Shown: positions 23,767 to 35,587 of the stretch, in pieces
Position numbering within the stretch: the first letter of the stretch is position 1
Layout of the letters: each line of letters opens with the position of its first letter
Assembly (NCBI GenBank): GCA_022036555.1
Contig: CM039131.1
Coordinates: 36,048,138 to 36,112,137, forward strand
Length of the DNA: 64,000 bases
From: Microstegium vimineum
Lineage: Eukaryota; Streptophyta; Magnoliopsida; Poales; Poaceae
Direction: 5' to 3'
Made by a program: the position numbers and the translations under genes
The notes under the pieces: generated by a model
Told to the model about the DNA's origin: nothing
The model's input: the letters and a program-made list of their open reading frames with translations, nothing else
The model's database searches: none

Positions 23767-26698
23767 CACACCCGGTTTTAAGAACAAAACCAGATTTACA
23801 CCATATGTGACCATATGTGAGCCCAGAAAGTCAAATCTTACATATAGCCACAAATTAAGGTGATTTCGAAAGACAATATTTAAATACATAACATATAAGG
23901 TCAAAGGATAACCTCAACACAGCGAACAGCGAAAGACGACTCCGATCTTCAGGCGAAGACTTCAACTTCACAGGGACAACTGACTGGTTGAGCACAAGCC
24001 TAACTCCTTTAACTGTTGTTCTTGGCAATCTGATATGGTTGATAAGGCAAGGGTGAGCACTTAACGTACTTAGCAAGATTAACACAGGGTTATGAAGCTC
24101 AAAAGGCTGACACTAGCTTACTGCGGTTGCTTTTAATTTGGTCAAGTTTTACCAACACTTAGCTTTAGTTATGCTTAACCCAGTTGGTAACCATATGATC
24201 ATTAATGAAACAATCTCATATATCATATCTCCAAACTTACCATCATAAGTTGTTCAACAACATGAGTATCTAACACTGTGAGTTTTCCAGGCCGCTCGTA
24301 ACCGTGAGCACGGCTATCATGATAGATTTACATTTTACCCACAAGCCATGTTACCCATATGCCCGGATCATGACTCCCAAAACACTTCCAAGGTGAGCGG
24401 GCAGGGAACACTATGAAGTCTTTCAAAAGTCTTCCTAACATGTTGCCAGACCCTACGGACCCACGGGCAAGGGGTATGCAAAGCCTCTACTCGATGGTAC
24501 CTTTCGAAGCGGTAACCACCCTAGAACATGCCCTGCAACCAGCTCGGCAATGGTGCCTTTCACGAACTGCCAACATGCTAGTACGAATCTTTGCACTTGA
24601 CTAAAGCTAGAGCCATTATAGCACTCGTGATTGTATTATTATCCCAGCTTTTGCCCTACAGTGGGGTTCTATTCTATGTTGCTATAAAAGTCAATTTTAT
24701 CACATTGTTGCATATATCATTAGTCAAGATTCATCTCAAAATCCATTATTGTACAGCATAGCAAAGCTACCCATATGTATAAAACCCATGGTGACAAGGT
24801 AGAGGACAACAGAGCTATCCTATAGATCTAATAGGAATCAAATTAGACACATGCAATAATGACTAGATTGAATTATGGTGAATAGGTAACAAGGATGATC
24901 CCATGTTAATCCTTTCTTCACTTGATTCTCGATCTTCTGATGACTTCTTCTTGATCTCCACGTAAATCTCACCGATTGGACAAGATCATAAACACCACAC
25001 AAGCATCTGAACAATCATACAAAGCATGTATATATCTACTTCAGAACAATACACCAATCAATGAAAAAGATTTAAAAGAAATCTACATCTTGCTACGATC
25101 ACGCAGACGCGAGAATCACGCTAATCGGATCGATAAAGAAAAAGAAACGTCTACCGAAGATTAGCTTTTAAAAGAGAATTAGACTTCATTTATTTTATCT
25201 AAAAAGCATATATTGGATACTTCAGAGAAATACCCAAATTAAGTTAAGTCATACCCAAACAAGATTAAACTAAGTATGTTTTGTTTTATGAAAAGCCGGG
25301 GTGGAAAACCCTAATTGATTTTAAATTGGAAAACCATTGATCATATAGATTAATCAATTATCATTTTATCTCAGAGAATAAAACATATTTGATATGGTTA
25401 CTAACAGGTAGATCTTATCGTTACGAAAACAACGCAACTCGAAGGGGACAAAACGGATCTAAAACGAAGAAGTTATAGATTAAACAGGATTTTGAAAAGG
25501 GCAAGATTAAAGCATTAGCAAATGAATTTTCTTTCATTTTCAAAAATAATTAACATAGGTAAAATCTATACTACTGGATAGAGCATCAAGTTACGAATCT
25601 AACGCAACTTGAACGGATTGATTTGGATTTAAAACGAGCAAAATATAAGCATTTGAAGTTTAGAGGCAAAATAGGAAATTAGGGTTTTATTTTATTTTCG
25701 AATAAAACAGATCTGGAAAAGGGATTACGTTTTCCCGATGGAAAAACGTAAAGGCCAAAGACGCTTTGGACTGCAGGTTCAGAGGGGAAAAAGAGCAGGG
25801 GCTCTTTAGCATATACGCCACGCGAAGGGGTATCTTTGTTTCTGGGCCGTAGGATTAGAGATCGTCGGCTCAGATTAGATCTGAGAAGAGAGGGAGGGGA
25901 CGGGCGGCGCGGCGACCGGAGTCGGGCGGCGCACGGTGGTTCCATCGCCGGCCGAGAGCGAAAGCTCGTCAGCGTAAGCCGATCGGGGGCTACGGTGACC
26001 CGTTTTCGAAACTGAGCACACCGGGAGAACGAGGAAGCAAAGGCGAACTCACCCAGAGCCATGGCAAGGCTCGGGGACGGCCGAGAGCACCGACGACGGT
26101 GAACCGCGGCGGCGGACGTACTGCGCACGGCGGCGCGAGGCGGTTAGGGACTTGGGTGCCCTAATCCGTCCGGAAAAAGGCTCGGGAAGTAAGCGGGAGG
26201 CCCGACGAACCTACCTGACTACTCAGACGGCTGGCGACGAGAGACAGCGGCGGCGGTTATCCCGTACACGGCGGCGAGGCCTACCAGCGCACGAAAGAGA
26301 GGGAAAAAGGAGGGAGAAGGCGTTCTGCACTTACGCGAAGGCGAAGCGCGACTCGATGGCGAGCTTGCAGCGTCCAGAGGCGCGGAACGGCGGTGGCTCA
26401 CTGGCGGATCGGCGGAGCTCTGCGGCGGCGCTGTTGCATCTGCGAGGCCGCGAGAGCTCGAGGAGCGATGGGAGGATGCGGTGCGGGTGCCGGGCTATTT
26501 ATGGGAGCCCGTGGGGGAAGTCCGGGGCGGTTACGCGCGCGGGGAAGCCGGACGCGGGGTGAGCGCGGCGCGGCACGACGTTGCGGCAGAGTCCGTTCCG
26601 GACCGGGAGGAAGAAGAAACGGGTGCTGACCAGCGGTCCCCGTGCGGCAGCGGCCAGAGAGAGGGTGAAGGGAGCGCCGACAGGTGGGGCCCGCAGTG
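23767..26698 (-). mobile_element. Antisense long LTR of the TGTAACACCC-type gypsy family, cut by the assembly gap
   Basis: The plus strand begins TGTCACACCCGGTTTTAAGAAC at 23767, the complement of the LTR 3' end seen at 3348 and 8522. The segment at 24280-24560 is the complement of 7816-8065 in the solo LTR. A TATA-like CATAAATAG (minus) lies near 26495-26503. A donor-like GGGTGAGTTCGCC is at about 26042-26054, with the first intron base at 26052, and an acceptor-like CATATCAG at 24030-24037. Its outer end (GGGTGTTACA expected) is not found before or after the gap, so its length, and whether it is solo or part of a full element, is unknown. It ends the reading of the helicase pseudogene. Confidence 0.8.
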
Positions 26699-26798
26699 NN
26701 NNNNNNNNNNNNNNNNNNNNNNNNNNNNNNNNNNNNNNNNNNNNNNNNNNNNNNNNNNNNNNNNNNNNNNNNNNNNNNNNNNNNNNNNNNNNNNNNNN
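26699..26798. other. Assembly gap of 100 N
   Basis: Exactly 100 N, the usual filler for a gap of unknown size. The left side is LTR sequence and the right side is unrelated GC-rich sequence. The true distance and the join are therefore not known. Confidence 0.99.
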
Positions 26799-26833
26799 CG
26801 GAGTTTAGAGTACGACCCCAAGTAGCAAGGCTT

Positions 26834-27205
26834 TCAGGAATCCGGAGGGTCGATTGCAGTGCAGCACATCGTACCTCGTCTCGCTGGAGCTGGTCGTTGG
26901 CGTGCAGCTGCCCCCGGGTCATCCAGCAGATGGGCCTCCTCCTCCACCTCCCGGCGAGCTTGGAGCATCATCACGCGCAGCAATCGCACCTCCTCCGGCG
27001 AGGCCCCTTGCTCTGCTCCGCGCGCGCTCTCCATTTGCCGCGCGCCCGCGCTGAAACCCTCGCGAACCCGCGCCTGAAATGCGCAGGTGCGGGCGTGGCC
27101 CGTAACACGCACGGAGCTCCGTTCCGTTCCTCCCCGGAGTCCAGGATGCATCCGTTGGGTCGAGCCTTTGAACCAGACCTTCCGAAAATGGGCCGTCTGA
27201 TCCAA
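26834..27205 (-). pseudogene. Possible broken first exon of an unidentified gene
   Basis: On the minus strand an ATG at about 27031-27033 opens a frame with a charged helical segment (EEVRLLRVMMLQARREVEEE). One base out of phase it continues as MTRGQLHANDQLQRDE and then reaches a splice-donor-like GAG/GTACGA at about 26872. This suggests a coiled-coil exon with a one-base insertion near the CTGCTGGATGACC stretch (about 26928-26940), or simply chance open GC-rich sequence. I do not recognise the protein. It lies directly beside the assembly gap. Confidence 0.3.
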
Positions 27206-27229
27206 AGAGTTCCGTTTCCGAAAAAAGTC

Positions 27230-28234
27230 TAATTTTTCTTCTCATCAAACTAAAACCAGAAATCTTTCCTCCTCCAACTTTAAAAACCATTTATTTTACC
27301 TCTCTAACCGGTTTTGAAGTAATTATTTATTTATTTATTTATTTTTGGCTGAATTTTATTTTTTATTCATAGAAAAATTACAAAATAGAAAATCCAATTT
27401 TGTTAGTAGATCTATACAATAACATATATTTCATATTTACAAAAGTATTTAAGTGAACCTGACCCATTGTTTATGTCTATGTGAAAGATTACCTCTCTGC
27501 TCTCTTGGCTGACCTGGCATCGCATCAACTAAAAGTCTAAAACCGTTCAAGAATGTAAATACGAGAGATTCAAAAGTTTGGGGAGTCTAAAAATTACGTT
27601 TTCCGATTTAGGGAAGCAAGTCAGACTTGTGCAATAGTTGAGGGAGATCAGATGGATTTTTTTCCAACCTTTTTCCTTTCGGCAGACAAAGATGGATCAT
27701 GAGATCATTATACTAGAATTTTTTTTTACAGAATTAAGGGGAAAGATTGAAGATGAAGGCTACCGGCAAGAATATTTAAATTTAAATAATGAGAACAATC
27801 ACTCGAACACACGTCTGACTATAGGGAATGGCAAGTTAAAATAAGAAAACATGTAACCTAACAATGATAACTTTCTTTGTATTGGCACAAGATCAATCCA
27901 ACAGTACAACAAATAATCTTCCCGCTCAGAATTTGGCAATGTTCTATTGTTTTTTCACTTGGTGTTCAATATACAGAGTATTCTCAACAATTCATCCGGT
28001 ACTGAATGAATGAATAGTTCCTGTTCATGTTCACGAATGTAAACTGTAGAACTGTTACTGTAGGTACAATGACAATGGAAAGTTCAAAACATGCTCGCAG
28101 CCAAAAATTGGAATCCAGGAGTGAAGTACTCAGTATGTCCCAGGAGTCCAGGACAGGTATATATGTCTACTGCACAAAACAATTGGAAAAAGCACTGGCA
28201 CCACGGTGTTGATGCACATGTGGGAAAACCTCAT
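27230..28234. other. Intergenic, with AT-rich repeat remnants
   Basis: An (ATTT)n run lies at about 27322-27347. Words such as CTTTCCTCCTCCAACTTTAAA (27263-27283) and GCAATAGTTGAGGGAGATC (27632-27650) resemble the two ends of a degraded DNA transposon in opposite orientation, but I could not define termini. 27660-28234 is downstream of the E3 ligase gene and shows no coding signal. Confidence 0.4.
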
Positions 28235-31200
28235 TCAGGGATCTGCCGTATGTTGCTTGCATCCTTTGGGGCCATAATGCTGTGCGGGCTTTTGGACAGT
28301 CTTATGGCACATGGCACAAAAATGCTTCTGGCATGCCCAACAGAAGAGGTGGTTGTTGTTTCCAATCTGCCAAAGTTACCAAAGCAAATACATAAGAGGT
28401 AATGCCAATTGCCAAGGCATTTGTTTGATTCTGGTTGGGGAAAATCACAATACAGTTTCAAGCTGTTAGGAGTCCACCAAGAAAACCCACTAGTGTGGTT
28501 TAGCCCAGGCTTGTCTTAGTTCAAACTATAAATAAAATCAAGTGACCTAGAGATCAGCAACAGTTTTACTTTATATACAATATCCAAATAAGTAATACTA
28601 GCACTTATGAAATTCAATCAAGTGATGGTTCATTGTTATTTAATCTCGTTATTCAATAATAATAATAACTGGAATTCCATAAAAGAAATAATCACAACTA
28701 AAAGGTCAAAGCACAAACCAAAACATATATGGGCAAAAGTCCTGAACGGCAACACAATTGGAAAAGCGTAAATGGCCAGAAACAAAATTCTATTGTTCTC
28801 TTCAAGCAAAGATACACAGCTGGATTCATCCCCTAGTCCTCAGTTCTGTTTTGAACAAAGTAGCTGTTTACCTTTGGAGACGGTTGCCGACACGTAGGGC
28901 AAGGATGAGCTTGACCATTCTGCCCATGCATTTCAGCATGGGCATGTGCAACAACTTGGCGTCGGACCCTTTGATTCATTTGCATTTCCCATCTATCCAA
29001 TTCCTCTTGAGGGAAAAGCACACACGAACCCCTGTATGCAAAAAACAGATCATTTTTTTTTGTCAAGCCAGTATATATCAAAGAACAGAATGTGGTTATA
29101 CTGAAAGATAACTCACCTGAAATGATCATATCCAGTGATCGCACGGTTGCATTGGTAGCAAAAGGATTCCCCACAGTTCCCACAATGCATCTTATTGCAT
29201 CCTTCTGTCTTAGATATGGCCATCCTACATTTTGGGCACTGTTTTGAATCCTTCATAATTTCCTTCAGGCTGCGTAGTTCCTCTAGAACTTTCATCTGAT
29301 CTCCTTGCACATTTCCAGATTCTTGGCGTTTCTGTATAAAAATGAAGTTACAAATTAAAATTCCAAAAATATTCTAGAGAACATAACCAAACTGGCCCCG
29401 TCAATTGATCAACCTTTCTCCAGAAAGCATTGATTAAAGCATCAGTGCAAGAGTAATCAAAACACTGTCTAGTATAATCACCCTACAGGTGGTAGAAAAC
29501 ACAACTACAGGTATATCTTGTTTGCTGGTAACAAGATACATAGGCATCTAGCCTGAAATCATTGTCGACAAAATATTGTAAAAAAAAATGTAACCACCAA
29601 AAGTAACCCTTCCTGATGATGGATTTCTGCTTAAGACACTCAGAACGGAAAACAATAAACATCTGAACAATGGAATGCCATCCATTAGATTTGAGCATAT
29701 GTAAACCATTTTCTAGTGGTTCCCATTTTCTGTTTCTACTTATCATATATTAGTACTAAAATTTCCTGTATGGTGATCATATCAAGCCTTAATAGAATAT
29801 ATTAGGTATAAGATAAATATACATAGAATCAAGTTCTCATACCTCCAAGATCATAAGTCTTTCTTCTGGAGACATGCATTGCTCTCCAATATGACGGCGA
29901 TTTCTACAAAGGGTGCAAAAGCTGAACAAACAACTTGAACACACTGCTTCATTATCTGCATCCTCCAAGCAAGCAGTTTGACATCTTGGACAGTAGACAA
30001 CATCTTTCATGGCATCAAGAGTTCTCTGAAGCAGTAATCCCTCCCAACGCTCATATTCCTCCTCTCCAAGCAGCCTTTTCAATACATTCGGAGGAACAGC
30101 ATCTTCACATTTTGTATCAGGACATAGCAACTTCACTACATTTCCTTCCTTGACATTCATTTTGCAGTATGTTTGCATGCATTTCCAGCAAAAGAAATGA
30201 TGACACGGAAGTTTGATGAAATCAACACCTGACGAGATAACAAATCAGAATTAAAGAAAAATAGAAGCAGCATCAATTCAGATAATGGCGATTAAAAGAA
30301 ATGGATATAGAGCATATCCAAGTTGGAGACAGTTATGAAGACCTCACTAGGCTTTTAAAGTATACAAACAGAAAAATGTTTTTTCAAAGACTAGTTAACA
30401 CAGAAATCATTATAAGGTCTATTTCTACCTGTAATGGGGAAAAAATGTAACAATTTACAACTCCAGTACAATTGGGGACTAAACTGCATGTAGAGTGGCA
30501 ACTGGCAATATGATAAATTGGTAATATATAGACAAATAGGTCCATACTGTGCCGGGACAACCTATAACAAGCTCCTTTATTGTTATGTAAAACACAGCAC
30601 AATACTTCTACAGAGCAACACCATAAACATTACTGCGGACACAACAGAGTTGAAAGAATTACCAGGACACTCGCTGAGACAAATCATGCAATCATGGATA
30701 GCATGTAAGAACGCTTCATGATTTTTATTGTCATTGTATCTCATCAGCCTTGGAATTATAACATCTGGTGGAGCAACATCTGAACAAGCACGCTTATCTT
30801 CACCAACTGCATCACATGTTACATCACTCTTGCTCAAAATTACTTCATTACCAAACCCTAAGTGAGAAAGGGAAGAACTTTGGAGCCATTGCACCCATTG
30901 ATATGTTACTTCCATCCCTTGTTGCTCTTTCCAAAGCATATCAAGCATGTGACATAACAACGAAATCATCCCTTTATCAAGCCAATATGTGGATACAGTG
31001 AAAAAGGGAGGATGGTGACTTGGGTATGATGTAGGCAGGAGACATGTTAGCAGGATTGGAGGCAAATGCTCAACTCTGAACTTATAGAAAAGGTCATCAT
31101 CATCATCACGTGTTGCCCCATAACTTAATGTTCCATCACCATAATTTAGCTTTGTGGATATATCTATAGAATCTGGAATCTCAATATGCACAAGAACCTG

Positions 31201-32473
31201 TAATTACACTAGCAAATTACATCATTGTTCCTGCAGTATAAAGAATATGACCTGAAAACTGAAATGAAGGATATACCTGGAAAGACCTCTGACCTCCCTT
31301 TCTGTCCAAAATCACTACAGCATCTCCGAAAATTGCTTCGAGGGCACAGATCTGAGCAATGGATTTTACATTCTATCAGACTAAAACAAGTGACTATCAC
31401 ACGCTTGATTGTTGAAAACAAAGATAGTTGTAATTGTAATTAGCAGCATCCAAGTACACTCTATTCTAGTACTCGGTCACCGGTCAGGAATACTTGACAT
31501 TCCTGACCGGAGGAATGAGCTAGCCTGCTGCAGTACAATCTCAGCTGTCGGAACATCAAGCATTGACATATGGAGGTAATAGATCTATTTGGCTTCTTGT
31601 TGTAGCTAGTTGATCTTAGTTAGAGAAATATTTTCTCTAGTGAAGAGCACAAATCATAGCACAAATGCAAATGTATGAGAAGGACACTTTGTAGAGTGGT
31701 ATTCTCACTGGTGAAGGGCACGTAAAAAGTATTTACTAGATTGGCATAAATGGAAATGTATGAGAGAGGGACACTTTGTATAGTGCATTTCTTCGCTCAC
31801 ATTGGTCTCTCAAATTTAATCACTCCCAGATATAATACAAGCCTATGGCAGCTCGTCTGGACGAAGTTTAGGTCAGTTACTAAACAGATACACACAGAAA
31901 TAACACTCAACTTATCAGCTGGACACGATAATCAGTAAGGCAGAATGCGGAACTCTTAAAGTTAACAGACTGAAGCCCGCTAAGTAATGCTTCTCCAACT
32001 AATATCAGCAACGAGTCAAACACACAGAGAGAACATAAATTCACCTCGTCCTCCTGCCTCTGATCATTTGCGCGCACCTCCTCCTCAGTCAACTCCACCT
32101 CATCCCCACCAACCTCGGCCAGCTCGTGCAGCTTCCTTACAGCCTCCTCCTCCCAACTCCCGCCCGCCGCAGACCTCCCAGAAGAGGACGTCTCGACCGG
32201 CAGCGGCTGAGGCGGCGCGGGGGCCTCGTGCACGGGCTCTGAAGACGGCGACTGCAGATCACCGTCAGAAGCAGGGGCGACGTGGAGGCGCTCCAGGGCC
32301 TCAGCGGCGGCGGACGCCCCGGCGTCAGGTACCTTGAGGACATCGGCCTGGGGAAGCTCGGACGTGGGGCTAGGGTTTGGGGCCGCGGCCTTCAGGGGAG
32401 GCATCGGCCCGGCCGGGAGACCAACGGAGGCGGGCGCGGCCGCGCCCCTCGGCTTGTGCGACTTCCGAGGCAT
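28235..32473 (-). CDS. RNF14-like RBR E3 ubiquitin ligase (RWD-RING1-IBR-RING2)
   Basis: Seven exons join in phase: 32045-32473, 31277-31351, 30663-31197, 29843-30228, 29117-29331, 28872-29031 and 28235-28366, giving 643 residues. Residues 1-143 are a low-complexity Ala/Pro-rich N-terminus. An RWD domain follows, with the YPSHHPP motif near residue 225. RING1 begins at CMICLSECPG and CHHFFCWKC, and the IBR at CPRCQTACLEDA with CSSC and CTLC. RING2 is CPKCRMAISKTEGCNKMHC with CYQC, where the Cys of EGC is the expected ubiquitin-thioester residue. A further Cys-rich tail (FCWACQKHFCAMC, GPKGCKQH) follows in the last exon. RBR ligases pass ubiquitin from an E2 to their own Cys and then to substrate. 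The split phases (0/1/2) match at every junction and no lesions are seen, so it is probably functional. The substrate is unknown. Confidence 0.92.
31480..31510. repeat. 12-bp perfect inverted repeat in intron 1 of the E3 ligase gene
   Basis: CCGGTCAGGAAT (31480-31491) is followed by a 7-base loop and its exact complement ATTCCTGACCGG (31499-31510). It could form a hairpin in DNA or pre-mRNA. No flanking duplication is evident. Confidence 0.8.
31630..31790. repeat. Diverged direct duplication in intron 1 of the E3 ligase gene
   Basis: CAAATGTATGAGAAGGACAC-TTTGTAGAGTG (about 31668-31698) recurs as GAAATGTATGAGAGAGGGAC-ACTTTGTATAGTG near 31755-31785. The pieces AGTGAAGAGCAC and GGTGAAGGGCAC precede them. 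The period is about 85-90 bp. Confidence 0.55.
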
Positions 32474-33055
32474 CTCGCGGTGGCGCGCCGGCCGTTAAGG
32501 CTGCGTGTAACACAGTGGAGAGATTCGACCCGGGAGAACTGGTCCGCGCTTTGCGGCAGCGGCGGCGCCGCGTCGTACCTGCGTCAGCAGTGAGGTGGGT
32601 GTTCTGTTCTGGTGGCGGCACGGCGGACACAAATCTCTGCACGCTCGATTTGGAAGAAGCCGGCTTCCCTGTTCAGTTCTTCCGCGGCTCGTGTCGCGCG
32701 AGGCGCTACGCCGCTACGCTACGGGTGCGCTGGAAAAAACCGAGAGCTTCGTTTGACTGACCGTCTTGTAGAGTAGTAGCACCGCACACTCGTGCTAGCG
32801 TGACTCCCAATGTTTTCCTTCCACTGACGGATCTTTGCTCGCGTTTGACTGACCGTCATGTAGTACCGCCCACTCGTGCTTCTCCCAGATTGCCACTCGT
32901 ATTTACATCTACAGCACCATCTAAAATGTAGGGTTTTTTTCCTCAAATTAGATCCTATGCAAAGACCCTTTCGAATTTAAGAGTCGCGGTAAAAATTCTC
33001 TATTCATATGTTTTTCCTATAAAATTATTACACATATCTGATTCAGCACTACCTT

Positions 33056-33200
33056 ACCCTCTAGAAATTGAACTTTTGAGACCACTTCAGAAAGTGGTTG
33101 GGTGTATCAATTTTTCAAAAAGGAAGGTTCCATAGACCTTCCACACGTCGGCAGCGGGGAACCCAGTCTCAAACTCATGACAAATGCTTCCTTTTCTTGC
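33056..33200 (-). pseudogene. N-terminal relic of a PR-10/norcoclaurine-synthase-like gene
   Basis: Read on the minus strand it gives KGSICHEFETGFPAADVWKV then YGTFLFEKLIHP, which matches the start of the intact family member at 39953-40136 (KGSKHHELEADVPASELWKI, YGTLRFVELV). One frame further on it continues EVVSKVQFLEG, the next conserved block, so there is a frameshift plus a small deletion. The start codon position reads AGA and there is no second exon. Only about 45 codons remain. Confidence 0.75.
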
Positions 33201-33553
33201 AATGGGCTCTATAGACATGCTAAGGTATCCCCAATGCCAGTTTATATATGCAAATAAACTTCTCTTTTGTGGAACTTGCACTTGCAAGCAGGAGGAAAAT
33301 GAGGTTTTATAGCCAATTGAGATTTTGAAATGTCTGAGAAGACACTCAAGGAACGTCATAAGCCAGAAGAGTATGTGTCAGAGAACTCTAGTTTTTAAAC
33401 TTAGCCATATGGTATTGTCAACCTACGCTACGCTGTCATTTTGGACTAATTAGCTTTGACCTGAGCATCTTACAGAACAATAGCTTATATTAATCTAACC
33501 TTGATTTGCAGCATAGCTTCCGACAATCTTGTTTAAAAGTTTTAAATATTGTA

Positions 33554-33814
33554 CTCCCTCCGTCTCAAATTATAAGACATTCCAAAAATTTTGGAGAGTC
33601 AAAGCATCTCAAGTTTGACCAATAATTATAGAGAAAACTATAAAGATTTATGATTTTTAAATAGACATGTTATAAAAATATAACTGATAACGAATCTAAT
33701 AATACTTAGTTGACATCATAAATGTTATAATATTAGCATATAACTATGGTCAAAGTTGAGATAGTTTGACTTTCCAAAATTCTTGGAACGTCTTATAATT
33801 TGGAACGGATGGGG
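33554..33814. mobile_element. Stowaway-type MITE (261 bp)
   Basis: The ends CTCCCTCCGTCTCAAATTAT and ATAATTTGGAACGGATGGGG are near complements, bordered by TA (33552-33553 and 33815-33816). This is the classic grass Stowaway consensus. Confidence 0.88.
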
Positions 33815-33816
33815 TA

Positions 33817-34523
33817 TTTTTTATGCCTAGGTGTGGAATATGTAGTTTGTTTCAGAAATTGAATGTGTGAACCCAAGTGGATGATTTAGTTTTGTCATTT
33901 AGTATATTTCATTAAATAAGTTTATTTCAGGCTTTGTAACTGAGATCTGTAATAAAATACTATGTTCAGTTTAACTTGTTGAATAAAAACTTGCTCGATT
34001 GCACTTGGACATTGTGCTCTCTTGGTACCCATTACCCAACCATGGAAGATGCGGTGGGCAGTACCAAGAATGACATAGGTGAAGGAGAAGAGAGCACTAG
34101 CACAATACTATTCTCTAGGACAAGGACGAGTAATAAAAATCTTTGGTTGAAACAGAATTAACTTTAGAATTAATATGACCAATTATATTAGCACGGGCAA
34201 TATAACTATTCGCTCTTGAACTCATGGAGAAGGCTCTCTTCCCTGTCATCGTCACGACCTCTCAGTATGAACAGGAAAATGAGATCTTCCTGCCAAAAAG
34301 TTGATAAATCAGCGTCACGTTAAGAATACGACATCTCAATTAGCGCGTTTTGTGTTTTCTTGAACTTTATTAGGCGTTGTGAATCATTATGTGCAAAGGT
34401 TGAGAGTACTTGTGTCAATCTAATGTAATAATCTCGGAAATAAAATAGTTCAGTGTCTCTTATGCTGATTTGACGCAATTGGTTCGGGCCTTCTAGCCTT
34501 AGAGCACGTATTTAACAGTTTTT
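33817..34523. other. Intergenic, nothing recognised
   Basis: The sequence is AT-rich with short unconvincing open frames. No gene, RNA or transposon end could be supported. Confidence 0.5.
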
Positions 34524-35340
34524 TTTAGGGAACAAGGAGGGGCACTCCCTATTGAAAATTAAATATAAGGCGTAAGAAGCGCAGAACAGTTCAGGTACAA
34601 AACAAACACACACAAAAAAGGGGAATAAATTAAGAAACATAGAAAGAAATGAAAAAAAGAAGGGTGACAACGAGGCGTAACCAAGCTAAATAAGATTGGC
34701 TATCATTGATTTAACCCAGGGGGGAGCTTCTCTTTGCTCGCACAAGCAGGAGCTGAAGTTCTTGTCTGAAATCATCTTTTGACCGCTGAATAGATGGACT
34801 GATCTGGCGAAAGATCATGTCATTACGCGCTTTCCAAATGGTCCAACTCATTAACATGATTATCTCCATGAAGAATGATACTTGAAGCTGGTCTTTGAAG
34901 TTTTGATGGCTTTGGAAGGGATCAAGTGTTTGGTCAGTTTGAATGCCAAGCCAGGCCCAACACTGGACAGAGAAGGGGCAACTGAGAAATAGATGCATCA
35001 ACGACTCTTCTGCAGAACTATTGCACATAATGCAATTATAATCCTGTAATGTCATATTCTTTATCCTCTCTAGTGCTCAACCTGTCCTTGACTAACCGCC
35101 AGAAGAACACTTTGTGTTTATTTTAACACATGAGCTTCTCCAAATCCATTTGTAGACTGGGTGCAGATGCATATGACCACTCAGCTGTTTATAGGTTTTG
35201 TTCACTGAGAATGGATCTGAGTTCCAAATATATGACCACTTGTCCGACGAATCATTCAGGTTAATCTCTTGTAACTCCTCTTGTAATTGCAGCAACTGAG
35301 TATGGGCTTGTTGCGAGATGGGTAGATGGGCTCTTGTAAT
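34524..35340 (-). mobile_element. 3' part of a LINE (reverse-transcriptase C-terminal zinc-binding region), decayed
   Basis: On the minus strand, frame pieces give SVNKTYKQL with W-IWRS, then FFWRLVKDRLSTR, then CIMCNSSAEESLMHLFLSCP followed by SVQCWAWLG and SWTIWKARNDMIF. This is the zf-RVT segment and tail of plant L1-like ORF2. The frame changes between 35092 and 35055, so it is broken. The 3' end is AATAGGGAGTGCCCCTCCTT, then GTTCCC and a poly-A (poly-T on the plus strand at about 34520-34527). Confidence 0.8.
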
Positions 35341-35401
35341 ATAATTATTTATTCTTTTAGATAGATTTATTACATAGAAATAATAGAATATATATATCAT
35401 A

Positions 35402-35525
35402 GTCTCCTCATTTTAAATTATAATATATTTTAGCATTTCTAGATATATTGTTTTGTTATCTAAGCACATAACAAAAACTAGTATATACCTAGAAAATGTC
35501 AAAATATCTTATAATTTAGACGTAT
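35402..35525. mobile_element. Small MITE-like inverted-repeat element
   Basis: The arms AAATTATAATATATTTTAGCATTTCTAG (35414 onward) and CTAGAAAATGTCAAAATATCTTATAATTT (to about 35518) are imperfect complements with about 65 bases between them. The arm sequence resembles Stowaway ends, but CTCCCTC and TA borders are weak. It lies at the 5' edge of the LINE fragment. Confidence 0.45.
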
Positions 35526-35555
35526 GATTGATCTAATAATACACCGGCCTATTCG

Positions 35556-35587
35556 GTCGGTCGTTTATGCGGCTAAACAACCGACTA
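35556..35587. repeat. 12-bp near-perfect inverted repeat
   Basis: GTCGGTCGTTTA is followed by five bases and TAAACAACCGAC, complementary except for one G-T pair. The role is unknown. Confidence 0.5.

Noticed and set aside
32045..32760. Plus-strand open frames over the first exon of the E3 ligase gene
   Set aside because: Antisense shadow of the GC-rich exon and its leader; no domain.
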